Shown here: positions 15,825 through 22,216 of the stretch, in pieces | Layout: every line of letters starts with the position of its first letter | How positions within the stretch are numbered: the first letter of the stretch is position 1 | Source: a virus | Length of the DNA stretch: 22,841 nt | IMG/VR virus record: IMGVR_UViG_3300026473_000782 | Location: 1 to 22,841 of that record | Reading direction: 5' to 3' (one strand) | Translations under genes and position numbers: made by a program | The notes under the pieces: model-generated | Told to the model about the DNA's origin: nothing | Databases searched by the model: none | The model's input: only the letters and a program-made list of their open reading frames with translations

Positions 15825-16482
15825 GCATCTATGGAGCACTCCAGTTCTCCATGAGGAGTCGCCCTTCACCATGGACCAGCTTGAGGAGTTGAAGCAATTC
15901 ACAACTGAGCGATTTCGCAATCACAAAGCCAATCCGCCTCGTCATGCATTGCCTGATGTGCCCGTGAAGTTGCGAACGCAGCTGAATCTGTTCTTGCCTG
16001 ATCATGAGATGCATGCCCCAGCGGTCTGGTTTGAATTCAAACGCTGGGTAGATCGCACCTACCGCGCCTATCTGAAAGAGGCCCATGGAGTTAGGAATGT
16101 GAACGAGCTTGAAGTGCTCGCTCGGTGCATCCCTGTCTGCTACCAAAAGGGCATGCGCGCGCAGCCTCATTACCACCACACTGGCGATCATGTGCTGTGT
16201 CTGTATTTGGATTGCGGCAACGACCGAATACCTCCTCAGGACCGTGATTGGACGGTCGGAGATGGTGAATTGCTCTTACAGGACCCCCGCCCCATGGCGG
16301 GGTTTCCATTTTGGGAGAAGGTTCGCTACATCGAAACATCTCCCGGCCTGGTCGTATTGCACCCATCGCGGGTATGGCATGAGACCAACCCCTTCAATGC
16401 CCCAAGCGGTCAACGCACCTTGTTGGTCGTGACCCTGCGTGTGGCGTCCCACAACTACACCGAGCTGTACACCCGGCTATGA
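15817..16482 (+). CDS. 2-oxoglutarate/Fe(II) oxygenase-like protein 3
   Basis: A 221-residue protein whose core resembles the TIGR02466-like branch of 2OG/Fe(II) oxygenases: Gln-Pro-His-Tyr-His-His (116-121) before Val-Leu-Cys-Leu-Tyr-Leu-Asp, Gly-Glu-Leu-Leu-Leu-Gln-Asp-Pro-Arg (150-158), a Ser-Pro-Gly-Leu-Val-Val-Leu-His-Pro-Ser turn (175-184), His188 and Arg200 (Gly-Gln-Arg-Thr-Leu-Leu-Val). This spacing of His188 and Arg200 fits the distal His and 2OG-binding Arg. The first metal pair is not a plain His-x-Asp; His118 and His120 or His121 are the candidates. The N-terminal 100 residues are helical and charged and may bind the substrate. It is the third oxygenase-like gene in a row and is not closely similar to the other two by eye, so it is not a recent duplicate. 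Confidence 0.75.
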   Translation: MLEHLWSTPVLHEESPFTMDQLEELKQFTTERFRNHKANPPRHALPDVPVKLRTQLNLFLPDHEMHAPAVWFEFKRWVDRTYRAYLKEAHGVRNVNELEVLARCIPVCYQKGMRAQPHYHHTGDHVLCLYLDCGNDRIPPQDRDWTVGDGELLLQDPRPMAGFPFWEKVRYIETSPGLVVLHPSRVWHETNPFNAPSGQRTLLVVTLRVASHNYTELYTRL

Positions 16483-16500
16483 GCCGATTCGGAGATGACG

Positions 16501-16698
16501 ATGATTGAGAAAACCATAGACCTCGTTGATGACGAGCATGTTTTGTTCACTGTGACGGTAGTCGAAGGCGAGCGTATCCGCTCCCGTCGTGAGTACCACT
16601 TGGCCAAGTTCGCCCACCAAGACGCTGAAGAGGTCTGCCGACAGGCTTGCCCCGAGGCATTCGCACAAGAGCCGTCGGTTCAGAGTGGAGGCGTGTGA
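16501..16698 (+). CDS. Small 65-residue protein of unknown function between oxygenases and radical SAM gene
   Basis: A 65-residue acidic protein. I choose the ATG at 16501, six bases after GGAG at 16491-16494, over an in-frame ATG at 16495 which is too close to that site. The first half shows alternating hydrophobic residues of a small beta-hairpin (Val-Leu-Phe-Thr-Val-Thr-Val-Val-Glu-Gly-Glu), then a helix containing Gln-Asp-Ala-Glu-Glu-Val-Cys. It has two Cys (46, 50). The stop overlaps the radical SAM ATG (TGATG), so it is likely made in step with that enzyme. Small adapter proteins that bind the precursor are common next to peptide-modifying radical SAM genes, but this one lacks an obvious winged-helix (PqqD-like) pattern and is shorter. 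I do not recognise its family. Confidence 0.7.
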   Translation: MIEKTIDLVDDEHVLFTVTVVEGERIRSRREYHLAKFAHQDAEEVCRQACPEAFAQEPSVQSGGV

Positions 16699-18059
16699 TG
16701 GCCAAGTTCACATTGCTGGCACGCGATCGTGCCAATTCACCCGTTACGCTGACTTACGACAACCAGACCAGTGAACTGCTTGATGGGGATCTGATGCCTT
16801 GGCCTCTGCCGTATGTGGAAAAAACCTGGTCGGTTGGTCACATCGAGGCGATTAGCCAGACGATGCCAGGGCGCAAAGAGAGTCCAAAAGTTCTGAAAAT
16901 TCAGCTCGGTCTTTCATGCAACTATTCGTGTGACTACTGCAGCCAGCGATTCGTTCCTCATGCTGAAGAAACAACGCAGTCAGATGTGCCGCAGTTCTTG
17001 CATCTGCTCGAATCAAGTCTTGAGAGGGCTCCAGAGCGCATTGAGTTCTGGGGAGGGGAGCCGCTGGTCTACATCAAGACCTTGCGTCCATTGGCCGAGG
17101 CCCTGCGACAGCGATACCCGACTGCTTCATTCAGCATCGTTACCAACGGCTCTTTACTCAACCCTGAGGTCAACACCTGGCTTGATGTGATGGGATTTGG
17201 CGTCGGCGTTAGTCACGACGGACCAGGACAACCCGCTCGCGGCCCAGATCCGTTGAATGATGAGGCGAGTCGCGAAGGAATCATGGATTTGTATCAACGA
17301 CTTGCACCGAAGGGGCGCATTTCGTTCAATGCTATGGTCCATAGAACCAACACCAGCCGGGAGGAAATCGCCAAGTTCTTCCTCCAGTTGACAGGAGACC
17401 CATCGCTGTCAATCGGCGAAGGTGCTTTTGTTGATCCTTACGATGCTGGTGGCTTGGCCAATTCGATCCAGTCTGATCAGGAGGCGTTTGCATTCCGACG
17501 TCAATCGCTTGATGAGATCCGTCGTGGTCGTATCGTTCATTTGGACGTGGCTCGATCCCGCATGCAGGAATGGGCGCGCAGTATCTTGGAGCGTCGTCCT
17601 GCCAGCGTATTGGGCCAAAAGTGCGGGATGGATACCGCGAATCAAGTCGCCGTCGACCTTATGGGTAATGTGCTCACCTGTCAGAACGTGAGCTCGGTTT
17701 CTGTTGCACCCAATGGGCAATCACATCACATTGGCCATCTCTCCAATCTCAAAGCAGCTGCACTCAACACATCGACACACTGGTCAAAGCGTACGGAATG
17801 CCTGAATTGCCCAGTGCTTCAGGCTTGTAAGGGCGCTTGCATGTTCTTAGAGGGGCCGTTGTGGACAGCCGCCTGCGATAACGCGTACTCGGACCATGTG
17901 CCATTCTTTGTGGCCGCTATTGAACACCTAACCGGGTGTGCCGTTTATCGCATCGAAGGCGATTTGCCAGAGGATCGAGCTGACGTTTTTGGGCTGAAGT
18001 CGCAGGACCAAAGATCACCGCGACGCAAGTTCATCCCGATCGAGGTCTCAAATGCCTGA
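16698..18059 (+). CDS. Radical SAM/SPASM-domain protein-modifying enzyme
   Basis: A 453-residue radical SAM protein with a SPASM domain. I choose the ATG at 16698 (ribosome-binding site GTGGAG) over the in-frame ATG at 16647. The canonical cluster motif is Cys74-x3-Cys78-x2-Cys81, with Gly-Gly-Glu-Pro at 119-122 and Thr-Asn-Gly-Ser near 149-152. The C-terminal auxiliary domain has a complete SPASM pattern: Cys309, Cys328 (Cys-x13-Gly-x4-Cys), then Cys368-x2-Cys371-x5-Cys377-x3-Cys381, and Cys393, enough for two auxiliary 4Fe-4S clusters. SPASM enzymes mostly act on ribosomal peptides or proteins, making thioether, carbon-carbon or other crosslinks, or serving as maturases. The target is inferred to be the Cys-rich tip protein at 13285. 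It ends 8 bases inside the next tail gene. Enzyme class is certain; reaction is not. Confidence 0.93.
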   Translation: MAKFTLLARDRANSPVTLTYDNQTSELLDGDLMPWPLPYVEKTWSVGHIEAISQTMPGRKESPKVLKIQLGLSCNYSCDYCSQRFVPHAEETTQSDVPQFLHLLESSLERAPERIEFWGGEPLVYIKTLRPLAEALRQRYPTASFSIVTNGSLLNPEVNTWLDVMGFGVGVSHDGPGQPARGPDPLNDEASREGIMDLYQRLAPKGRISFNAMVHRTNTSREEIAKFFLQLTGDPSLSIGEGAFVDPYDAGGLANSIQSDQEAFAFRRQSLDEIRRGRIVHLDVARSRMQEWARSILERRPASVLGQKCGMDTANQVAVDLMGNVLTCQNVSSVSVAPNGQSHHIGHLSNLKAAALNTSTHWSKRTECLNCPVLQACKGACMFLEGPLWTAACDNAYSDHVPFFVAAIEHLTGCAVYRIEGDLPEDRADVFGLKSQDQRSPRRKFIPIEVSNA

Positions 18060-18594
18060 TGCAGCACTTTCTGAGGCGCTTCGGGAGGCTTATGCAAGCG
18101 CTCCAAGCAACGTGATCATCCTGCATACCCTGGAGATCCGGCATCCGGACTTCAGGGACGACGCGGGTAACTCGACGGCGATCCGGGTGGTGCGTGATCA
18201 GCAAGACTTACTTGCGAGGCTTGAGGCATCAGCCCCAATCAATGCGGGCCAGCAGGTTCGATTCGTTGCCATGGGCTTTGAGCTTGATCTTCCGCCGGTG
18301 GATATCGCGCCGGTTCCCGAAATTGCGATCACCCTGGACAACGTCACCCGAGAGATCGTGAAGCACTTGGACGAGGCATCGGCTTCGGAGTCATCCATTG
18401 AAGTGACCTACCGTCCGTACCTGTCCAACGATCTGAGTGGTCCGCAGATGGATCCACCGATCACGCTCGTGATCACCGAAGTCGAGGCCGACGTGCAGCG
18501 GGTCACCGCCAAGGCACGCATGGCGGACATTGGCAACAAGACATTCCCGTCACGTCTGTACACCGCAACCGAATTCCCAGGGCTGGCCCGATGA
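18052..18594 (+). CDS. DUF1833-family minor tail protein (gpL-like position)
   Basis: A 180-residue protein recognised as DUF1833, a phage tail-tip family. It starts with Leu-Arg-Glu-Ala-Tyr-Ala-Ser-Ala-Pro and shows Leu-His-Thr-Leu-Glu-Ile-Arg-His-Pro (25-33), a Phe-Val-Ala-Met-Gly-Phe-Glu-Leu-Asp-Leu-Pro strand, and ends with Lys-Thr-Phe-Pro-Ser-Arg-Leu-Tyr-Thr, all typical for this family. It occupies the place of lambda gpL, which joins the tape measure tip and may carry an iron-sulphur cluster; this protein has no cysteine, so no such cluster is expected here. It resumes the tail gene order after the modification genes and starts inside the end of the radical SAM gene. The stop overlaps the next start by four bases. 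Confidence 0.85.
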   Translation: MPDAALSEALREAYASAPSNVIILHTLEIRHPDFRDDAGNSTAIRVVRDQQDLLARLEASAPINAGQQVRFVAMGFELDLPPVDIAPVPEIAITLDNVTREIVKHLDEASASESSIEVTYRPYLSNDLSGPQMDPPITLVITEVEADVQRVTAKARMADIGNKTFPSRLYTATEFPGLAR

Positions 18595-19013
18595 CAGATG
18601 AAGATTCACCGAGTTGGGCGATCCAGTACATCGGTCGTCCGTGGATTGCAGGTGAGAGAGGCCCCGAGTCATTTGACTGCTGGGGCCTTTTTCTATGGGT
18701 TCAGAAGACGCACTTCGGTCGTGATCTTCCTGTGATTCCTGTGGACGCACTGAATCTGCGCACGGTCCTTCATACGTTCAGAACCCACCCTGAGCGGCAG
18801 CGTTGGGTGGCAGTCGATGTGCCCAAGCAGGGCGATGCAGTGTTGATGCGTCAGTCTCGACACCCCGTGCATGTGGGCGTGTGGGTCGATGCGGACGGCG
18901 GTGGTGTCTTGCATTGTGCCCAGCAAATTGGGGTGGTGTTTCAACAACTGAGTTCCCTTGCTAGTCACGGCTGGCAGGTGGAGGGGTATTACCGATGGAA
19001 GGAATTGCCATGA
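18591..19013 (+). CDS. NlpC/P60-family tail-tip peptidase (gpK-like)
   Basis: A 140-residue protein of the NlpC/P60 cysteine peptidase family. The catalytic Cys30 lies in Phe-Asp-Cys-Trp-Gly-Leu, His94 in Pro-Val-His-Val-Gly-Val, and the third polar residue is probably His108 (Gly-Gly-Val-Leu-His-Cys). In lambda, gpK carries this domain after an N-terminal JAB (Mov34) domain; here only the NlpC/P60 part is encoded. The role suggested for the family is local cutting of peptidoglycan stem peptides during DNA entry. Start is in an ATGA overlap with the preceding gene, and the stop overlaps the gpJ-like ATG at 19010. A terminator-like hairpin falls within its first third (separate entry). Confidence 0.9.
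   Translation: MTDEDSPSWAIQYIGRPWIAGERGPESFDCWGLFLWVQKTHFGRDLPVIPVDALNLRTVLHTFRTHPERQRWVAVDVPKQGDAVLMRQSRHPVHVGVWVDADGGGVLHCAQQIGVVFQQLSSLASHGWQVEGYYRWKELP
18659..18692 (+). other. Terminator-like hairpin inside the NlpC/P60 gene
   Basis: AGGCCCC at 18659-18665 can pair perfectly with GGGGCCT at 18682-18688, and inside it AGTCA (18667-18671) pairs with TGACT (18674-18678); a run of T follows (18688-18692). The form is that of an intrinsic terminator, yet it lies in a conserved coding stretch (around the catalytic Cys codon) and upstream of the essential gpJ-like gene. It may be coincidental, or read through under late-gene antitermination. Confidence 0.45.
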
Positions 19014-21304
19014 CAAGCGTTTGCATGTCAGGCCTACCTAGTCCTGGACTGGTCATTTGGATGCGAAATCCGTTCGAGCCCAGTGATCGGCAGGTAAGCC
19101 ATGTGTTTGGTTCGCCCACGATCGCTCAATGGATGAATCGCGATGGCATCGAGCTCGATCAGCCCACCTTGATCCTCAAAAATGGCCAGCCGGTGCTGAT
19201 GGCGCATAGAGCTGTGACGCCGATCGATGCAGGTGATGTTGTTGCTTTGGTCACTTTGCCCCAAGGCGGTGGAGGTGGCGGCAAGAACCCGCTGAGAACT
19301 GTCCTCATGATCGCCGTCCTGGTCGTTGCCAATGCGTATGGCGGCGCACTGGCTGCCTCAATGGGGTATTCAGGAACGCTGGCCACGGCGGTGGCGTCCA
19401 CTGCGATAGCGGTTACAGGGTCGGTGCTCGTCAATGCACTGGTGCCATTGCCCAATCAGTCCTTGCCCTCTGCATCGGCTAACACGACATCCCCCAGCCC
19501 AACCTATTCCTTGCAGGCGCGCGGTAACTATGGACGTCTGTCGCAACCAGTGCCCGTGATTTATGGCCATCATTTGGTGTACCCGGACCTGGCCACCATG
19601 CCCTATACCGAGTACGAGAACAACGAGGAATATCTGCATCAGCTGCACGTCATCGGCGTGGGCCAGTTTCAGTTTGAGGAGCTGTCCATCGATGACAGCC
19701 CGATCAGCTCGTTTGCCGAGGTGCAGGCACAGGTCATTGAGCCTGGCGGACAGAACACCTTGTTCAATCCCGATGTGGTCACTGCCCCAGAGGTGTCCGG
19801 ACAGGAGTTGATTGCAGTCAGCGATGCTGGTTCTATTGTTGGCCCCTTTGCCCTGAACCCCGTAGGCACACAGATCAATCAGGTTGGTGTCGATGTGGTG
19901 ATGCTGCGCGGTCTTTATTACGCCAATGACAGCGGTGCATTGGAGAGCCGGTCGGTGCAATGGCGCGTCGAAGTGCGAAGCATCAACGACGATGGCGATG
20001 CCACCTCGGGCTGGCTCCATGTGGCAGACGAAACCTTTTCAGCCGCCACGAATACCGCGCAACGCTTGTCGTTCAAGTATTCGGTGTCACCTGGGCGTTA
20101 TGAGATTCGCCTGCAGCGTCTTGATGCGCGGGACACCAGCAACCGAGTCGGTCACGAGCTGCGCTGGGGGCAGGCCAAGGGCTATTTGGCGGGATCGAAT
20201 TTGCCCACTGATCTGACCTACTTGGCGCTCAGGATGCGTGCCACCGACAACTTGTCCCAGCGCTCCTCACGGCTGGTCAATTGTCTGGTGACGCGCAAGC
20301 TCCCTATCTGGAATCCGAGCACTGGATGGTCTGCGCTGCAACCCACTTGCTCGATTGCGTGGGCCTTCGCGGATGCGGTCAAGTCCAGCTATGGCGCAGG
20401 GTTGCCTGACCGGCAATTGGACCTGGCGGACTTGGCACGTTTGGATGCGGTGTGGTCGGCACGAGGGGACACCTTCAATGCCGTGTTCGATCAAAACCAG
20501 ACGGTGTGGGACGCCTTGGGGCAGATTGCCAGGACGGGGCGTGCTGTACCGTTCTTGCAAGGCGGGATTGTTCGTATCGTTCGTGATGAACCCAAGACCA
20601 TCCCGGTGGCGCTTTTTTCTGCAAGAAACATCGTGCGCAACAGCTTGAAGATCCAGTACCTGATGCCAGGCGATGCCACGGCGGATGCAGTCACGATCGA
20701 ATACGTCAATCCCAAGAGCTGGAAGTCCGATGAGTTCACGGTGGCCTTACCTGGATCTCAGGCGGCCAAGCCTGCTCGTGTGAGGCTGTTTGGCTGTACC
20801 GATAAGTCCCAGGGTATACGCGAGGGGAAATACATCGCGGCGGCCAATCGGTATCGCCGACGAATCGTGACCTTTCGCACTGAGCTGGAAGGGTTGATCC
20901 CGACCTATGGCGACCTGATTGCCCTCAGCCATGACATTCCACGTTGGGGTGTGAGTGGTGAGGTCTTGAGCTGGGACAGCCAGTCGAGAACCGTGCGGTG
21001 TTCTGAGCCGCTGGGTTGGCAGTCAGGAGCGGCTCATTACCTTGTTCTGCGAAAGCCAGATGGCTCGGTTTCTGATGCCGTTGAGGTTACGCAGGGCTCA
21101 ACTGCCGCCCATGCCATCCTGAAAACCCAGCCCGGTTTTGAGCCACTGGTTGGTGCTGACCGAGAGCGAACGCACTTTGCTTTTGGTGTGGGGCAGTCCT
21201 GGTCTCAATTGGCGCGCGTCATGAGCGTCAAGCCCAGGGCTGAGCAGGTTGAACTGACTTGCGTGACTGAGAACGCGTTGGTGCATACCGCTGATCAATC
21301 CTGA
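19010..21304 (+). CDS. Central tail-tip / host specificity protein (gpJ-like, short form)
   Basis: A 764-residue protein; ATG at 19010 is preceded by GGAAGGA and overlaps the previous stop, better than the ATG at 18995. It fuses an N-terminal part, residues 1-150, with a hydrophobic Ala/Val/Gly segment at 96-146 (equivalent to the lambda gpI membrane-like region), to a gpJ-type core beginning with Gly-Arg-Leu-Ser-Gln-Pro-Val-Pro-Val-Ile-Tyr-Gly (about 174-185). The core continues through Ile-Asp-Asp and Arg-Gly-Leu-Tyr-Tyr beta segments, as in tip hub proteins. It ends without the long fibronectin/receptor-binding tail of lambda gpJ (1132 residues), so host recognition probably sits in the fibre genes at 10564-14682. 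It is the last gene before the strong terminator. Family call is confident, domain limits approximate. Confidence 0.9.
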   Translation: MTSVCMSGLPSPGLVIWMRNPFEPSDRQVSHVFGSPTIAQWMNRDGIELDQPTLILKNGQPVLMAHRAVTPIDAGDVVALVTLPQGGGGGGKNPLRTVLMIAVLVVANAYGGALAASMGYSGTLATAVASTAIAVTGSVLVNALVPLPNQSLPSASANTTSPSPTYSLQARGNYGRLSQPVPVIYGHHLVYPDLATMPYTEYENNEEYLHQLHVIGVGQFQFEELSIDDSPISSFAEVQAQVIEPGGQNTLFNPDVVTAPEVSGQELIAVSDAGSIVGPFALNPVGTQINQVGVDVVMLRGLYYANDSGALESRSVQWRVEVRSINDDGDATSGWLHVADETFSAATNTAQRLSFKYSVSPGRYEIRLQRLDARDTSNRVGHELRWGQAKGYLAGSNLPTDLTYLALRMRATDNLSQRSSRLVNCLVTRKLPIWNPSTGWSALQPTCSIAWAFADAVKSSYGAGLPDRQLDLADLARLDAVWSARGDTFNAVFDQNQTVWDALGQIARTGRAVPFLQGGIVRIVRDEPKTIPVALFSARNIVRNSLKIQYLMPGDATADAVTIEYVNPKSWKSDEFTVALPGSQAAKPARVRLFGCTDKSQGIREGKYIAAANRYRRRIVTFRTELEGLIPTYGDLIALSHDIPRWGVSGEVLSWDSQSRTVRCSEPLGWQSGAAHYLVLRKPDGSVSDAVEVTQGSTAAHAILKTQPGFEPLVGADRERTHFAFGVGQSWSQLARVMSVKPRAEQVELTCVTENALVHTADQS

Positions 21305-21327
21305 TCTGAACCTGATTTTTGTAACCG

Positions 21328-21360
21328 CCCGCCGAGGAGCAATCCTGGCGGGTTTCTTTT
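21328..21360 (+). terminator. Intrinsic terminator after the tail operon
   Basis: CCCGCC at 21328-21333 pairs with GGCGGG at 21347-21352. AGGA (21335-21338) and TCCT (21343-21346) extend the stem past one bulged G, closed by a GCAA tetraloop at 21339-21342. The stem is followed by TTTCTTTT. It lies 23 bases past the gpJ-like stop and directly ahead of the holin ribosome-binding site, and separates tail from lysis transcription unless antiterminated. Confidence 0.92.
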
Positions 21361-21371
21361 TGGAGAAATGA

Positions 21372-21755
21372 ATGCCAGAACCGACAAGTAGTGGGGTTGC
21401 CGGAGCAGCGGTGGCCTACAAGGCGCTGGGAGGGACAGCCGCCGCTGTAGCGAGCGGGGCAACTTTGGCCGCCGTGGTGGTCATGCTGATGACCCCACCT
21501 CGGAATAAGCGGGAGTGGGCCGTCGGCTTGATCAGTACGGTGGTGTCCAGCATCGGCGGCGGTGCATTCACAGTCGAACATTTCGATCTGCATCACTGGG
21601 CGTTCTCAACCATCGGACTGTGTGCCATGGGTGGATTGATCTTCGCCTGTGGCCTGCCGGGATGGGCGATGGTGCGCTGGACCTTTGCTTTCATCGACAA
21701 GCGTCGGGATGACTCGATCGACGAGGTGGCCAAAGATGTAAAGGAGCTGCTATGA
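21372..21755 (+). CDS. Holin, three transmembrane segments
   Basis: A 127-residue membrane protein. GGAG at 21362-21365 is six bases before the ATG at 21372; a nearby ATG at 21368 leads to an early stop. Three hydrophobic segments are visible: about residues 21-40 (Ala/Val-rich), 49-68, and 76-100. A charged, acidic C-terminus (residues 107-127) ends in Val-Lys-Glu-Leu-Leu. This fits a class I type holin that opens the cytoplasmic membrane to release endolysin. Two further arguments are the position at the head of the lysis cassette and the ATGA overlap with the endolysin gene. The sequence does not tell whether an antiholin start is used: no second in-frame ATG lies within its first 15 codons. 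Confidence 0.85.
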   Translation: MPEPTSSGVAGAAVAYKALGGTAAAVASGATLAAVVVMLMTPPRNKREWAVGLISTVVSSIGGGAFTVEHFDLHHWAFSTIGLCAMGGLIFACGLPGWAMVRWTFAFIDKRRDDSIDEVAKDVKELL

Positions 21756-22216
21756 AACCGATTGAGTTCATCGCCTTGATCGGCTCTTCCGCTCAAGGTA
21801 CAGCGAAGCGAACGGGCGTATTCGCCAGCATCACTATCGCGCAAGCGGCGCTGGAGTCAGGGTGGGGTGAGTCGGGTCTAGCCAAGGTGGGCAAGAACCT
21901 CTTTGGCATCAAGGCAGACAGTCGCTGGCGAGGGGAGACTTTGACTTTGCAGACCAAGGAATTCATCCGTGGCCAGTGGGTTGTGGTGCCTGCTAAGTGG
22001 CGCAAATACGCAAGCTGGCAAGAAAGCATCGATGACCACGCCGCCTTCCTCAAGCGCAACCCTCGCTACAAGGCCTGCTTTGCATGCACCACTGCCCAGG
22101 CCTTTGCCAAGGCACTGGCGCAGGCGGGCTATGCCACCGACCCTGCATATGCGGACAAAGTCATTGGCCTGATCAAGCAGCACAACCTGCTGGCCTTGGA
22201 CGGAGGTGCCCCATGA
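21752..22216 (+). CDS. Endolysin, glucosaminidase (GH73/FlgJ-like)
   Basis: A 154-residue protein whose first 120 residues match the GH73 (FlgJ-type) N-acetylglucosaminidase family: Ile-Ala-Gln-Ala-Ala-Leu-Glu-Ser-Gly-Trp-Gly (29-39), with Glu35 the likely catalytic acid, then Gly-Lys-Asn-Leu-Phe-Gly-Ile-Lys (47-54), Trp-Arg-Lys-Tyr-Ala-Ser-Trp (near 87) and Ala-Gly-Tyr-Ala-Thr-Asp-Pro (near 125). It lacks a signal peptide or membrane anchor, so it should need the holin for release. It cleaves the glycan chains of peptidoglycan. Start overlaps the holin stop (ATGA) and its end overlaps the Rz start. Length is complete for a single-domain lysin with no cell-wall-binding extension, as usual for Gram-negative hosts. 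Confidence 0.92.
   Translation: MKPIEFIALIGSSAQGTAKRTGVFASITIAQAALESGWGESGLAKVGKNLFGIKADSRWRGETLTLQTKEFIRGQWVVVPAKWRKYASWQESIDDHAAFLKRNPRYKACFACTTAQAFAKALAQAGYATDPAYADKVIGLIKQHNLLALDGGAP

Noticed and set aside
16285-16305. Perfect hairpin CCCCGCC/GGCGGGG with a short T run in the third oxygenase gene
   Set aside because: Only three T residues follow the stem, and it is within a coding region that continues normally; not a likely terminator.
14675-16482. Idea that the oxygenases modify phage DNA (TET/JBP-like)
   Set aside because: They lie in the tail operon with a protein-acting SPASM enzyme, and the second is prolyl-hydroxylase-like; no DNA modification partner gene (glycosyltransferase, thymidylate synthase-like) is present.
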